Assembly (NCBI GenBank): GCA_036365145.1 | Contig: JAEOAD010002231.1 | Location: 1,612,001 to 1,676,000 of the forward strand | Reading direction: 5' to 3' | DNA from: Orientallactaga sibirica | Lineage: Eukaryota > Chordata > Mammalia > Rodentia > Dipodidae | Length of the DNA stretch: 64,000 nucleotides | Shown: positions 23,278 through 35,519 of the stretch, one piece after another | How positions within the stretch are numbered: position 1 is the stretch's first letter | Layout: each line of letters starts with the position of its first letter | The notes under the pieces: generated by a model | The model's database searches: none | Told to the model about the DNA's origin: nothing | Seen by the model: the letters and a program-made list of their open reading frames with translations, nothing else | Made by a program: the position numbers and the translations under genes

Positions 23278-23543
23278 AAGTTGCCTTGCTCAGCTCTGGG
23301 TATAATCCCAGGGCCTCAGCAAGCTCCTACAAGGTGACTTAACTAGTCACAAAAGTATCTACCAACGAAAGACATGGGGAACAGCAGGGTCACTAAAAAA
23401 GAAAATATTCTGGCAACGAATACAGTATTAGATTAAAAAAAAAAAAAAGCCTAGCAAGAAAAAAATTAAAACTGATCGCAGTCCAGGTCTCTGCAAGCTA
23501 ATTCCTGTTTGCACCGGACAGTGAGCAAACGCGCTAAGCCTCA

Positions 23544-24041
<498 letters not shown>

Positions 24042-24149
24042 TGGGGCGTGGCCTCGCGACGCCCCGCCCCTCCGGTCCGGCGGGAGCTGAAGCTTTGCAG
24101 GGCGGCTTGGGCCCAGAGACTGGATGCAGCGGTGGGATCGGCGGCGGGA

Positions 24150-24914
24150 CAAGTGCCTAGTGACCCATTAGTTCCAATGCCAAGCTCAGGCCCGGGGAAG
24201 GAAAGGCGGAGTTGACAGTAACCATTGCAATGTACCGGTCGCCACGAATAGACGAACAGTGTGTGGACACATTTTTGCAGCACTCTTTGGGGGAGTAAAT
24301 CTATGATATTAGAAAGCACAGGAAAGAAAGCTATCTGTACCCTCGATGGAAGACTTCACCAACTAGGCCAATCTTGCCGGACCTTACTCTTTAGTGTCAG
24401 ATTTTTTATTTACTTGCGAGTATATAAAAGGGCGCCCAAACTTACCATTCAGACAAGTCACTCGCCCCCTAATGGAAGTAATTATGGTGAATCCTGTGTG
24501 CGCCATTGTTTTGTGAACTGAAGTTCCCTGAAAAAGTCACATCTGTGTTGAAGATTCTGCACACTGGTTAGGACTTCTGATGGTGGAGAGAGGAAATGTT
24601 ACAGATCTAGAGCCAGAATTATCTTGGGTTATCTTTAGTCACTTAATAATAGCCATTTATCATACACTTCTGTATCTAACCTAATATCCTTGTGACTATT
24701 AGGTAAAACCTTTGGAATGTATTACTCATCGGACATTAACTTCCACCAATCCAAAAGCTAAGAACGTTATAAAATAGCATTGTAAAAAATCTGAAGCCTA
24801 TAGCAGAGATTTCCCGCATCTGCTGTAACCTGCCTACCTGATGTCCCCACCAATGTATTACGTAATTGCATTCATTTGCAACTTTCTTGGTTCTGTGAAT
24901 AAAATGTTTATGTA
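24150..24914. other. HADH upstream flank, no gene seen
   Basis: Composition drops to AT-rich right after the island. A weak MIR-like stretch lies near 24645-24720; no exon recognised. Confidence 0.45.
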
Positions 24915-25144
24915 GGCTGGGGAGATGGCTTAGCGGTTTAGGCGCTTGCCTGCGAAACCTAAGGACCCAGGTTTGATTCACCAGGATCCATGCAAGTCAA
25001 TGCACAAGGTGGTGTATGCAACTGGAGTTCGTTTGCAGTGGCTGGAGGCCCTAGCCTGCCCATTCTCTTCCTCTCTCTCTCTCCCCCCCCCTTTTCTCTG
25101 CCTCTCTCTCTCTCTCAAATAAACAATGAAAATAAAAATTTTAA
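24915..25144 (+). mobile_element. tRNA-derived SINE, short subtype
   Basis: GAGATGGCTTAGCGGTTTAG head and B box GGTTTGATTCACC. The right TSD contains TTATGTAG, matching ATGTTTATGTAG at the left. Confidence 0.93.
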
Positions 25145-25156
25145 AAAGCTTATGTA

Positions 25157-25390
25157 GCCGGGCTTGGTAGCACATTCCTTTAATCCCAGCACTCAGGAGG
25201 CAGAGGTAGGAGGATCACCATGATTTCGAGGCCACCCTGAGACTACATAGTAAATTCAGGTCAGCCTGAACTAGAGTGAGACCTTAACTCAATAAAATAA
25301 AATAAAATAAAATAAAATAAAATAAAATAAAATAAAATAAAATAAAATAAAATAAAATAAAATAAAATAAAAATAAATAAATAAATAAAT
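25157..25390 (+). mobile_element. B1-type SINE with long (TAAAA)n tail
   Basis: TSD AAAAAGCTTATGTAG / AAAAAGCTTGTGTAG, reusing the target duplicate of the preceding SINE. The tail has expanded into a TAAAA array of about 100 bp. Confidence 0.94.
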
Positions 25391-25394
25391 AAAA
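25291..25394. repeat. (TAAAA)n microsatellite
   Basis: About 17 AAAAT-type pentamers then AAAT tetramers, derived from a B1 tail. Confidence 0.97.
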
Positions 25395-25549
25395 AGCTTG
25401 TGTAGCCATTTTCTAGGTAGACTGTGTCATTCAGGGCAACTTATATTTGGCTTCAAATGTGTTCCTATTCCCTTTGGACCAAGAGCTGTGTCTTTCATCA
25501 GCACTTTGACCTTATGTTTGTATCTAATTCTGTAAAATAAAATACTGAG

Positions 25550-25740
25550 GCTGAGGAGATGGTTTGGGGGGGGGGGTTAAAGGCACTTGCTTGCAAAGCC
25601 TACTGACCAGGGTTCAGTTCCCTAGCCACTCATGTAAAGATGGATGCAAAAAGTGACACCAGTGTCTGACATTTGTTTATAGCAGCAAGTGACCCTGGTG
25701 CACCCATACACACACAAAAGTACATAAACATTAAATTTTT
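25550..25740 (+). mobile_element. tRNA-derived SINE, short subtype
   Basis: GAGGAGATGGTTT then a G run in the head; degenerate downstream with a CACACA tail. Confidence 0.85.
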
Positions 25741-26082
25741 AAAACATAAAGTTCATTAAGTGCTAGACTGTAGCCAAGTCAAAAAAACATATGAAAATAG
25801 AAATGAAAAAGAAAGGTTATTCACAGAAACCTAGTAACTTGAAGAATGAATAAATGTATGAAAAAGATTCTAGAAAATATAGTAAATGCAAAGCAGAAAC
25901 ATAAGAAAAATATTGCAACAGGGAAAGGGAGTGAAGACTTAAATGTGATTACAGGTGAATCCAAGATGATAGATTAGGAAGAACAGTGTATAGATAGATT
26001 TTGACCTTTCAATTCTCATTTACAAATTGTAGGGGGATATTAAAGATAAAGTATAATCCAAGCATAGTGGTGTCACAATGCT
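25741..26082. other. No gene seen
   Basis: AT-rich, low-complexity intergenic DNA. Confidence 0.4.
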
Positions 26083-26274
26083 TTTTAAAAAATTAATTAA
26101 TTTATTTATTTGAGAGAGAAGAAGAGTGGATGGGCACACCAGGACCTCCTCCTGCTGCAAACTAACTCTAGACTCATAGACCACATTGTGCATCCTTTGT
26201 GGATACTGGGGAATTGAACCTAAGTTGCCAGGCTTTGCAAACAAGTTCCTTTAACCAATAAGCCATTTTTCTAC
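26083..26274 (-). mobile_element. tRNA-derived SINE, short subtype
   Basis: TTTATTTATTTGAGAGAGAA tail side; the head ends AAGCCATTTTTCTACC. Confidence 0.9.
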
Positions 26275-26318
26275 CATCCGAACATATGTTTCAAAAAAAA
26301 AAAAAGAAAAAGAAATGG

Positions 26319-26462
26319 AAGCCGGGTGTGGTGGCGCACGCCTTTAATCCCAGCACTCGGGAGGCAGAAGTAGGAGGATCGCCAAGCATTCAAGGCCAAC
26401 CTGAGACTACATAGTGAAGTCCAGGTCAGCCTGAGCCAGAGTGAGACCCTACCTCGAAAAAC

Positions 26463-26513
<51 letters not shown>
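26319..26513 (+). mobile_element. B1-type SINE with long poly(A)
   Basis: Near-consensus head GCCGGGTGTGGTGGCGCACG and an uninterrupted A tract of about 37 bases (26464-26500), which suggests a young copy. Flanks are AAAAAGAAATGG on both sides. Confidence 0.95.
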
Positions 26514-26515
<2 letters not shown>

Positions 26516-26525
26516 AAGAAATGGG

Positions 26526-26748
26526 ACTGGACAGATAGCTTAGCAATTAAGGCTCATGCCTGTGAAGCCTAAGAACCCCGGTTTGATTCTCCAGGACCCA
26601 TGTTAGCCACAAGCAAAAGGTGGCGTGTGCATCTGGAGTTTGTGTGCAGTGGCTGGAAGCCCTGGGGTACCCATTCTCACTTTCTCTCTGTGTCTCTCTC
26701 TCTCCCTCTCTCTCTGCCTCTAATAAATAAATGAAAATAAATCTTAAA
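26526..26748 (+). mobile_element. tRNA-derived SINE, short subtype
   Basis: Sits between the second and third copies of the AAAAAAGAAAT target sequence shared with the preceding B1. Confidence 0.92.
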
Positions 26749-26972
26749 AAAAGAAATATATATGCAATATACAGTATGATACCTGAGAGTTTCCCCCACT
26801 TTGGTGTAACCTGACCCCTAATGTCCTCATCAATGTATTTGGTAAGTGAATTAATTTATGACTTTCTTGGTTTGTTACTGTAAAGTTTCCACAGTGATCA
26901 TGTCATTCAGGGTAACATGAATACATGTGCATTGTCAGATCTATGTTTTTGTCCTTCAAGAAAGAAATATGA

Positions 26973-27150
26973 GGGCTGGAGAGATGGCTTAGCAGTTAGG
27001 GCACTTGCACATGAAACCTAAGGACCCAGGTTCAAGTGCTCAGAACCCATGTAAGCCAGATACATAAAGTGATGCATGCATCTGGAGTTTGTTTGCAGTA
27101 GCTAGAGGCCCTGATATGTTCATTTTCTCTCTCTCTCTCTCCACATATAT
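26973..27150 (+). mobile_element. tRNA-derived SINE, short subtype
   Basis: GGGCTGGAGAGATGGCTTAG head and (TC)n end. Confidence 0.92.
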
Positions 27151-27240
27151 ATAGTATTCAGTAGTATTTCCTGCTGTAGTATTTCCTGCTGCTTCTTGAA
27201 TCTGAGGCCATCTATAGTGTATAAAGGTGTCATGTAAAGA

Positions 27241-27298
27241 AAGGAGGATTTGAGTTTGAGGCCAGCCTAGGCTCCATGCAAGACTCTGTCTCAGAAAA
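27241..27298 (+). mobile_element. Old B1 fragment
   Basis: GTTTGAGGCCAGCCTAGGCT then GACTCTGTCTCAGAAAA, the 3' half of a B1. Confidence 0.65.
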
Positions 27299-27430
27299 CA
27301 CCTTTACATGAATAAAACAAAGAAAGGAGAGCAGTTGTGGACATCCAGGAGTCCTGGAGGTGGTACCAGGATACCACATAATCTATAGATGTTCACGGTC
27401 CCTCAATTCTGATATCTTCATCTGCCAGAA

Positions 27431-27548
<118 letters not shown>

Positions 27549-27549
27549 G

Positions 27550-28739
27550 CAAGAAGGAGGGAGGGACGGAAGATGGTTGGAGGAACAACTTTCCAGCTAT
27601 TGTATATGAGGTGCCTCAGATTTACGGTCTCCAGAAGCAGGAGAGGGCCACCCCTCCTCCTCAGTCCCAGTCAGATGACAGTTTCAATAGAATCATTCTT
27701 TGACTGGGATGACAAGCCTTTGTCCAAGGGTGGCCTTGGGCTTTTGAAAACCTGATAGCAATTTCTGTGATCCTTTGATTGCACTTTCACCTAGATATTG
27801 GCATTGTTCTTCACTTCTTTCTGCAGAGAGAGTGGAGCCCTGGTGAGCTTGACCTTGGTCACTGAACCATCTCAGAGAACACAAGAGCCTGGGCAGAGCA
27901 AGAGGCTGGCACAGAGAACTGAGTAAGTCATGCTTTGTTTTTCATTTTTGTCCCATAAATGGATTAATGTAATACTTAAAACATAGATATTAAAGAAGTG
28001 TTATTTAATAACATACCAAGTAGTGGGCCCTGAGATCAGAAAAAGCAGGGTGCAGTAGGCCCTTTGTCCCTCCAAAATACTGTCAGCCAGATAGAGAGAG
28101 CTGGGAGAAGTCTTTACCCTGGCAGGTGACAGGAATATACATGGAGGGACAGGGATTTGTAACAGCCAGAAGCATCAATGGGGGGAAGATTTGTCGAGCA
28201 AGCTGGAATTTTCTTTTTAGGTGTGGGAAATTAGTGACTTCTGGCTTCTTGGGGAATATATGAAAGGTTGTGTTGCTTCCCATGTTTTGTTGAGAAATGT
28301 TATTGATTTGACATGGCAGAAAATCAGAAGATGTGACTCCTCTGAGTGGTACAACAGCAAGGGCCAGCAAGTGCCTCCAAAGGCTTACTCACTCAAAACT
28401 CAGAGTGACTGACATCACCACTGGATTTCATGGAAGTCATGATTTGCACAATTGAGAAATATAATCAGTCATGTTTATATATCCAGCTAAAACATGCTCT
28501 CAGAATTACATCTAAAATATATGACAAAGCACCAGGCAGTCTTACAATTTTATGATCTCAGCTTATAGAAATAAATGGCATGATTGACTTCAAATGTGTG
28601 TCTTTGATTTTCTGATCATGCTATTTGTCCTGGCCCAGCTGCTATCTACCTACATGTTCCCTATGGAAAACCTTTCTGTCCATTCCAAAGCACAGTGGCA
28701 CTTCCAATTCACAAGTTAAATTAAAGTCTAGAAAGTCTA
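27550..28739. other. No gene seen
   Basis: About 1.2 kb of sequence with no recognised repeat or exon. Confidence 0.4.
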
Positions 28740-29127
28740 TGTAGCAGACACCTTCAGGTTCACTGAGATGAACTTCCAGACCAGGCACAGTTATGGAGGA
28801 AGGGATATTATTTATTGAAGCTTACAGATCCAGGGGAAGTTCCATAATGGCAGAAGAAGCGGCCTGCCTTCACAGGGCCAAGCAAGAGAGAAAAAGCCAA
28901 CCAGGCACCCAGCACACAGAGCAAAACTACAGCCAAAAGGTCACACAGCACACTTCAGGAACTCCAGTTAGGCACACTTTGCATATCTTTACAATGGAAT
29001 CTCAAACCCACCACCAACACCTTAAGAACCACCCAGTGACATTGCCTCTAGCAAGGTGACTGCAGATGCAAACTATAAACTAATAAAACATTTAATATAT
29101 TGGGGGTCATATATTCAAACTACCACA
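28740..29127 (-). mobile_element. Solo MaLR-type LTR (family 1), inverted
   Basis: Reverse of the LTR type at 4744-5129, running from TGTAGCAGACACC to AACTACCACA. The 5-bp TSD GTCTA is perfect (28735-28739 and 29128-29132). AATAAA reads on the minus strand near 28815. Confidence 0.93.
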
Positions 29128-29132
29128 GTCTA

Positions 29133-29784
29133 CAACACAGATCTCCTGGGAACAGAGCAGTGGAAACACACTTCAAGTGAACAACTTACAGCAAATGCCA
29201 CCCTAGTTGAAAAAGGAAGCGGTGTGTAACATGGTCAATGCAATCTTGATTCAGAGCTTTTAGCCTATAGGATTCTGCAATCTGAGTGAAAGCTTATTTG
29301 CACTCTCCTGCTCAGGAGAGCAAGTATTCAATGCATATTTCTCAAGTACAGGTCTTGCACACAGAAGGAAACACTGCCTATTTCACAATATGTATTAGTG
29401 GCTGTGGGATTTATTGAATGTAGCTCAGGATTCACCTTCTATGTTATAAGAAGTAGAATATGTGTTAGTTATTGGGAATGGACTATTCTAACCTCAGCCA
29501 GCAAGCTCCATCATCGGAATCAGCAAACGGGACAACGATGGCCCAACTTCGTTACCACCCTCAGGGAAGATGACCTGAGAACATGTCCTCCACACAAATC
29601 ATGCTTTTGGTTTGCTTGTTTTCTTAGGATTTCCAGATACAAATTTTATAGTTCTAAAGCTAACCATTTCTTCACCTTCATAACAATGGTAATAGTGATG
29701 GTCATCCTTTTGAACCATTTTTATATAGTCATTGATCATATTAAATAGTTTTATATGTGGTAACAGCCAACATATGCTCAACCC
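29133..29784. other. No gene seen
   Basis: Unique-looking sequence; the 116-codon plus frame at 29398-29748 has no recognisable domain. Confidence 0.4.
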
Positions 29785-29995
29785 TCTAGGATGTTCCTCA
29801 TTGCTCTAGATGCCTTGGATGATATCATTAAGTCTACCCAGTAATCCTATGTGGTGGGTACTAGAGGTAGCATTCTTTCATACATACGGAAAGTGAAGCT
29901 TAGGTAAAGCAACTTAACCAAGACTGCACAGAAGATAAGCGACCCTGACAGAATTCAAACACAGTCTGTTTTCATGGTTCATGTTCTGAGACACT
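29785..29995 (+). mobile_element. MIR-type ancient SINE
   Basis: CTATGTGGTGGGTACTAGAG, TGAAGCTTAGGTAAAGCAAC and AGAATTCAAACACAGTCTG in MIR order. Confidence 0.75.
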
Positions 29996-30000
29996 GTGCT

Positions 30001-30001
<1 letters not shown>

Positions 30002-30036
<35 letters not shown>

Positions 30037-30168
30037 AGGTAGGGTCTTGCTCAGCCTGACCTAGAATTCACTATGTCGTCTCAGGGTGGCCTTGAACTCT
30101 TGGTGATCCTCCTACCTTTACCTCCTGAGTGCAGGGATTAAAGGTGTCCACCACCATGCCTGGCTTTC
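30002..30168 (-). mobile_element. B1-type SINE with 34-base T tract
   Basis: A poly(T) run at 30002-30035 is followed by the antisense B1 body, ending CACCACCATGCCTGGC. Confidence 0.94.
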
Positions 30169-30270
30169 ATGTTGTCTTCTAAAGGTAAACAAACAAGGTT
30201 TGTAGCCACTTCTCTGCTGCACTAAAGTATTGTACTATTTATCATCTTGTAAACCTCAAATGTATGCAAG

Positions 30271-30484
30271 ATTTTTTTTTTTTTTTATTTATTTGAGAAA
30301 GAGAGAGAAAGAGGCAGATAGAGACAGAGAGAATGGGCATGCCAGAGTGTCAAGCCACTGCAAATGAATTCCAGACACATGACCATTTTGTGCATCTGGC
30401 ATTTTAAATGGGTAGTGGGGAATCAAACTTGGGTCCTCAGGCTTTGCAGGCAACCACCTTAACTACTAAGCCATCTCTTCAGCC
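30271..30484 (-). mobile_element. tRNA-derived SINE, short subtype
   Basis: T-run, (GA)n, and a head ending AAGCCATCTCTTCAGCCC. Confidence 0.92.
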
Positions 30485-30653
30485 CTACAACAAGATGTAT
30501 TTGGGGACAGAGGGATAAAGATTTACCATCAGCAATTAGGAATAGAACTCTCACTCACCTAATAAAAAAGTCAGGTATGGATTTGAACCTGCTTTGAATC
30601 AAAGCTTTGTGCTTTTCATAATTCCACACTCCTTAGAAAGTATCCTGACTGAA

Positions 30654-30800
30654 GCCAGGCATGGTGGTGCACTCCTTTCATCTCAGCACTTGGGAGGCAG
30701 AGGTAGGAGGATAGCTATGAGTTCAAGGCCACCCTGAGACTACATGGTGAATTCCAGGTCAGCCTGGGCTAGAGTGAGACCCTACCTCAAAAAAATTAAT
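30654..30800 (+). mobile_element. B1-type SINE
   Basis: The TSD is AAAGTATCCTGACTGA / AAAGTATCCTGATTGA. Confidence 0.94.
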
Positions 30801-30866
30801 AAAGTATCCTGATTGAACAAAGGGAAAAAATAGGGTGGTCTTTAGGAAACATTATATGTGTGTAGA

Positions 30867-31224
30867 CATATCAGTTACTTTCTCACTGCTGGGACAAAAT
30901 ACCTGACCAGATCAACTTAAAGAAGGAACGAGTTTATTTTCAGCTCATAGTTTCCAGAGGAAATCTATCATGGCAGGAAGCATGGCAAGAGCAGAAAGCC
31001 AGAGTCACACTGTCACACCAGCAGGAAGTAGCGAGCAAGGAATATTGCATGTTCAACCAGCTTTCTCTTTTTATACAGGCCAGGAACAGGGCTCAGGGGA
31101 GGGTGCCACCCACAGTGATAGTGGGACCCCCAACTAATCCAGAAAATCCCTCACAGACATGACCAGAGATTTGTTTCCATAGCGACTCTAAATCCTGCCA
31201 AGATGACAGAGACTAAGCATCACA
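30867..31224 (-). mobile_element. Solo MaLR-type LTR (family 3)
   Basis: On the minus strand it begins TGTGATGCTTAGTCTC, carries a TATA box (TATAAAAAG, near 31070) and a poly(A) signal AATAAA (near 30940). The 5-bp TSD GTAGA is perfect (30862-30866 and 31225-31229). The sequence type matches the older ORR1/MT-like rodent MaLR LTRs. Confidence 0.9.
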
Positions 31225-31229
31225 GTAGA

Positions 31230-31465
31230 TTGGGAGATTTAGCTATTTATAAATACTATTGTAAAAGTTAAGGTTAATTGATTGGGGCCGTCCAGAGATA
31301 CAAGCTTCCTACAGTGATTCTCAATTTGCCCAACTATTGTGGTTTATTAAATGTGACCCATTTGCCTCATATGGTTGAACACTTGGTCTCCAGCTGGCGG
31401 TGCTGTTTGGGAGATAATAGAACACTTTATGAGGCAGAACCTCACTGGAAGAAATGGGAGGTAGG
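31230..31465. other. No gene seen
   Basis: Short unique segment. Confidence 0.4.
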
Positions 31466-31645
31466 GGGCTGGAGAGATGGCTTAGTGGTTAAGGTACTTG
31501 CCTGCAAAGCCAAAAGACCTCAGTTTGATTCCTCAGGACCCACGTAAGCCAGATGCACAAGTTGGCACATGCAGACTTTGTTTGCAATGGCTGGAAGCCC
31601 TGGCATGCCCATTCTCTTCTTCTGCTTCTTTTCTGAAATCTCAAA
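31466..31645 (+). mobile_element. tRNA-derived SINE, short subtype
   Basis: GGGCTGGAGAGATGGCTTAG head; the tail is truncated in a CTTCTTCTGC stretch. Confidence 0.9.
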
Positions 31646-31915
31646 TGCAAGAAGGGATGGACAATATTTGGGTAGACTGCAAATCACAGGCTCAAATTTT
31701 AATACATTTGAAGTACTGGATGGGTTTCCCAAAAGATGTGACCAGTACACAATTCTAAATGAATGTTATGTCTGAAGAACACGAATCTAAATGCTAAAAA
31801 TCAGGATAGTATAAAGCACATGCTTCCCACAGTCTTTGGTGGTGTGTTGTTATTGCCTTTTCTCTGTGCTGTGATCATGTACCCAACTAATGCTGCGTAA
31901 AGAAGGAAGGGTTTG

Positions 31916-32206
31916 GGTTGGAGAGATGGCTTAGCGGTTAAGGCGCCTGCCTGCTAAGCTAAGAACGCTGGTTCCAATCTCCAGCGGTTTCAATCTCCAG
32001 GTCCCACGTTTAGCCAGATGCAAAGTGACGCAAGGGCACAATGCCGCACTTGCCCACAAGGGGGCGCACACATCTGGATTTCGTTCACAGCAGCTGAGAG
32101 ACTGCTGGTGCGCCCATCTCTGTCTCCCTCTCCCTCTCTCTCTGTCTCTCTCTGTGTCTCTCTCCAAAAATAAATAAAAAATAATAAAAAAAATTTAAAA
32201 AAAAAG
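31916..32206 (+). mobile_element. tRNA-derived SINE, long subtype with CTCF-like core
   Basis: Perfect 17-bp TSD AAAGAAGGAAGGGTTTG (31899-31915 and 32207-32223). CCACAAGGGGGCGC lies at 32054-32067. A GGTTCCAATCTCCAG-like segment is duplicated in the head. Confidence 0.96.
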
Positions 32207-32464
32207 AAAGAAGGAAGGGTTTGTTTTGGCTTGCATTTCAAGGGGGTGCAGTCCATCATAGCAGGAAAGGCACTGTGACAGGAGCAGGAGGCAGGTGGAC
32301 ACACTGCTACTATACCCAAGAAACTTATAGTGAACAGTCGTGATGACATGATGACCCCCAACCGAGAGTTCCCCTTCACCTCCACATGTCCATGCAGTTG
32401 GCCAGTAAATGCCACTGATCCACTTTAGAAATGACTTCCTCCCTCCTTCTCCCACCCCATCTCT

Positions 32465-32715
32465 ATTCCTACTTACTGGTGTTGAATCTTTATCTCTCCT
32501 TCACAGATCTTATTGTGTTGTAGTTTAGATTTACAACTCCATGTCCTATAGATAGTAAAACAATCACTCTAATGGAACAGATTAACATACCTATCATCTC
32601 ACATGCTATTTTTGTGTGTGACAAGTAGAGCTGAAATCTACTTATGAAATAAAAGTTCCTGTCGCAATTTGCAGTTCTATCGACCTTAGTCCACGTGCTG
32701 TAGTCTCACCCATCA
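32465..32715 (-). mobile_element. Old antisense L1 3' UTR fragment
   Basis: AACAGATTAACATACCTATC and TAGTAAAACAATCACTCTAA resemble reverse L1 3'-end sequence; diverged. Confidence 0.5.
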
Positions 32716-32724
32716 TGCCTGCTA

Positions 32725-33097
32725 TTTTTAAAATTTTTATTTGAGCTGGGCATGGTGGTATATGCCTTTACTCCCAGCACTCGGGAGGCAGAGATAGGTG
32801 GATCACCGTGAGTTTGAGGCCAGCCTGAGACTACATAATAAATTACAGGTGAGCCTGGGCTAGAGTGAGACTCTACCTTGAAAATCCAAATTATTTGCAC
32901 ATAGAGAGAGAGGAGAGAGAGAGAGAAGAGGGAGAAAGAAAAGGTGGGTGCACCAGGGCCTCTAGCCACTGCTAAAAAACTCCAGACACATGTGCTACTT
33001 TGTGTATCTGGCTTTATGTGGGTACTTTGGAATCAAACCCAGGTTATTAGGCTTTGCGAGTAAGTGCCTTAATCTCTGAGCCATAGCTCCAGCTTTT
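32725..33097 (-). mobile_element. tRNA-derived SINE split by a B1
   Basis: The tail piece (32725-32741) and body (32889-33097) are separated by the B1 at 32742-32886. Confidence 0.85.
32742..32886 (+). mobile_element. B1-type SINE nested in a tRNA-derived SINE
   Basis: GAGCTGGGCATGGTGGTATA head and CTCTACCTTGAAAATCC end. Confidence 0.92.
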
Positions 33098-34170
33098 ATT
33101 TTAATTTGCTTTTTTAAAAATTTTATGCTTACTCTTTTGTATCCTTAGACCTTTATCTTCCTATTTCTTCTCCTCCCTTCTTGACCATAGTAAACACTAT
33201 TTCATTCTCTCTGTGTCTTTGAGCTTTTTATTTTTTAAAAATATTTTATTTACTTACTTGAAAGAGGGGAGAGAGAGAATGGGCATGTCAGGGCTTCTAA
33301 CCACTGCCCTCGAACTCCAGATGTATGGGGCATTTTGTGCATCTGGCTTTACTTGGATAGTGGAGAATCAAACCTGGGTCCTTTGGCGAGCACCTTAACC
33401 ACTAAGCCATCTTTCCAGTCAATAGCCTTTTTTTTTTTTATATTACACATACAAGTTCGATCACATAATATTTTTTATTTCTGTGTCTGGTCTATTTCAC
33501 TTAGCACAATGTTCTCTAAGTCTATCCATGCTGTGGCAAATGGCAAGAACTTCCACTGCATATAAATACTACACTTTTTTAAAATCCTGTTTCTAAAAAT
33601 CCCATTTTGACATATAAAAACCAGCCACCAAGGGTGGAAGGAGCAGGGAGATTTCTTTTTTAAAAGGAGGTAGACAGATCTAGGATTGTACAAAGTGTAA
33701 CCTATCAGGGACTGCATAGGCAGAAATGTGTCTTGGATGATAGTCATAGAAGAATCCCCACACTTCAAGAAAGAACTTTATATGCTAGTTGAGACAAAGA
33801 TGGGCACTGTCTGACTCAGATATTCCTGGCCTTAAAAAAAAACTATCAGCATGTCCCACATAAGTGAAAAAATAGGATGCCAGTGGCTGGCATGACAGGC
33901 TCAGCCGACTTTCTTACTAACTGTCTCTGTTTACTCATCAATGGACAGTTAGGTTGTTCCCTTACCTTGGCTTGCAAGTGGTGTTGCAATAAACATGAGA
34001 TTGTCAATCTCTTGTGTGAATTCATCTCCTTGGAGTGCATACGCAGAAGAGAGACCAGCCTTTATTTTCCACACAGAAGCTGCTGCCATTCCTCCTGTAC
34101 CTTCCCAACACCCTAATTCACACTTCACATCCCTCCCACGGGACAGTCACGTGGTTGTAAACTGGACTCT
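33098..34170 (-). mobile_element. Antisense L1 mosaic
   Basis: Landmarks on the plus strand are TCACTTAGCACAATGTTCTC, ATCAATGGACAGTTAGGTTG and GCAATAAACATGAGATTGTC, all reverse L1 ORF2/3'-end motifs. It is broken by the SINE at 33230-33420 and by non-L1 sequence around 33600-33900. Confidence 0.7.
33230..33420 (-). mobile_element. tRNA-derived SINE, short subtype
   Basis: Inserted in the antisense L1; the head ends AAGCCATCTTTCCAGTC. Confidence 0.92.
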
Positions 34171-34187
34171 CTGCTCCATTTATTTTT

Positions 34188-34437
34188 TATTTTTATTTAT
34201 TTTTGGAGAGAGACAGAGAGAGGACAGAGAGGGTGAAGGAGACAGACAGAATGGGCGCGCCAGCAGTCTCTCAGCTGCTGTGAACGAAATCCAGATGTGT
34301 GCGCCCCCTTGTGGGCAAGTGTGGCATTGCACCCTTGCGTCACTTTGCATCTGGCTAAACGTGGGACCTGGAGATTGGAACCGGGTTCTTTAGGCTTAGC
34401 AGGCAGGCGCCTTAACCTCTAAGCCATCTCTCCAACC
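34188..34437 (-). mobile_element. tRNA-derived SINE, long subtype with CTCF-like core
   Basis: Perfect 17-bp TSD CTGCTCCATTTATTTTT. The CTCF-like core is on the minus strand at 34301-34314 (GCGCCCCCTTGTGG as read on plus). Confidence 0.96.
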
Positions 34438-34454
34438 CTGCTCCATTTATTTTT

Positions 34455-34861
34455 AAACCTTTGTATATAGGGTAGAGAACAAACTTCTCCATTCTGACCC
34501 CAGTACCCTAAACTCACCAGTTTCCTTCTATGCCTTCTAAAGTACATAAATTATAGCCATAAAGAACCATAGTTACCTATCTTAATGATGCAGAAGTTTG
34601 AATTTAAGGAGGGATACAGGAGACTCCAGGTCTATGAGCCCCAACTTTTGGGTTCTTGTCCAATTTAACAAAGAATTGAAAAAGATGGACTCTGAGAAGA
34701 GTAATTTATGAATTATGAGGATTATTTGAGGGAGAATTAGGATTCAGCTGAAAGACTGAGCCAGAAGGGAATTCTTCTCCTTGTCCAGCTGGAGAGGGGA
34801 GAATGGAATCACCTTCACACAGAGAAATCTCCAAGGAGTAAATCTCTGGAGAGGACGGACG

Positions 34862-34864
<3 letters not shown>
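34455..34864. other. No gene seen
   Basis: Unique-looking AT-rich DNA ending at the CA repeat. Confidence 0.4.

Positions 34865-34910
<46 letters not shown>
34865..34910. repeat. (CA)n microsatellite
   Basis: About 23 uninterrupted CA units. Confidence 0.98.
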
Positions 34911-34915
<5 letters not shown>

Positions 34916-35003
34916 GCAAAACATGAAAGCACAGGCCAAAAGAATGTGGGAAGCAAGGCATAGTATTTGCTTTGTGTATTTTCCTATCTTTTAAAGATAG
35001 TGG

Positions 35004-35158
35004 GCCGGGCGTGGTGGCGCATGCCTTTAATCCCAGCACTTGGGAGGCAGAGGTAGGAGGATTGCTGAGAGTTCGAGGCCACCCTGAGACTACATAGTTA
35101 ATTCCAGGTCAAGCCTGGACCAGAGTGAGACCCTATCTCACAAAACCAAAAAAAAAAA
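35004..35158 (+). mobile_element. B1-type SINE
   Basis: Near-consensus GGCCGGGCGTGGTGGCGCAT head and poly(A) tail. The TSD is AAAGATAGT. Confidence 0.95.
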
Positions 35159-35164
35159 AAAGAT

Positions 35165-35268
35165 AGTATCCCACTATGTAGCTCAAGCTGGCCTTGAACA
35201 CATGATCCTCCTGCCATGGCCTCCTAAGTGCTGGGTCTACAGATACATACTACCATGACTAGCTAAAT
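35165..35268 (-). mobile_element. Old B1 fragment
   Basis: CACTATGTAGCTCAAGCTGG and CTCCTAAGTGCTGGGTCTAC in antisense B1 order. The younger B1 (35004-35158) inserted next to it. Confidence 0.75.
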
Positions 35269-35290
35269 GCTCTTTTAAAAAATCGGTTAC

Positions 35291-35513
35291 TGGGCTGGAG
35301 AGATGGCTTAGCGGTTAAGGCGCCTGCTTGTGTAGCCTAAGAATGACCGCTCAATTCTCCAGGTCCCAGGTTTTGCCAGACCCAAGTGATGTAAAGGCAC
35401 AATGCCACACTTGCCCACAAGGGGGTGCACTCGTCTGCGGTTCATTCACAGCAGCTGGTGCACCCATTCTCTTTCTGTTTCTCTCTCTCAAAAAAAAAAA
35501 AAAAAAAAAAAAC
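35291..35513 (+). mobile_element. tRNA-derived SINE, long subtype with CTCF-like core
   Basis: CCACAAGGGGGTGC at 35415-35428 (the CpG of the core decayed to TG). Poly(A) tail of about 22 bases. Confidence 0.94.
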
Positions 35514-35519
35514 AGTTAC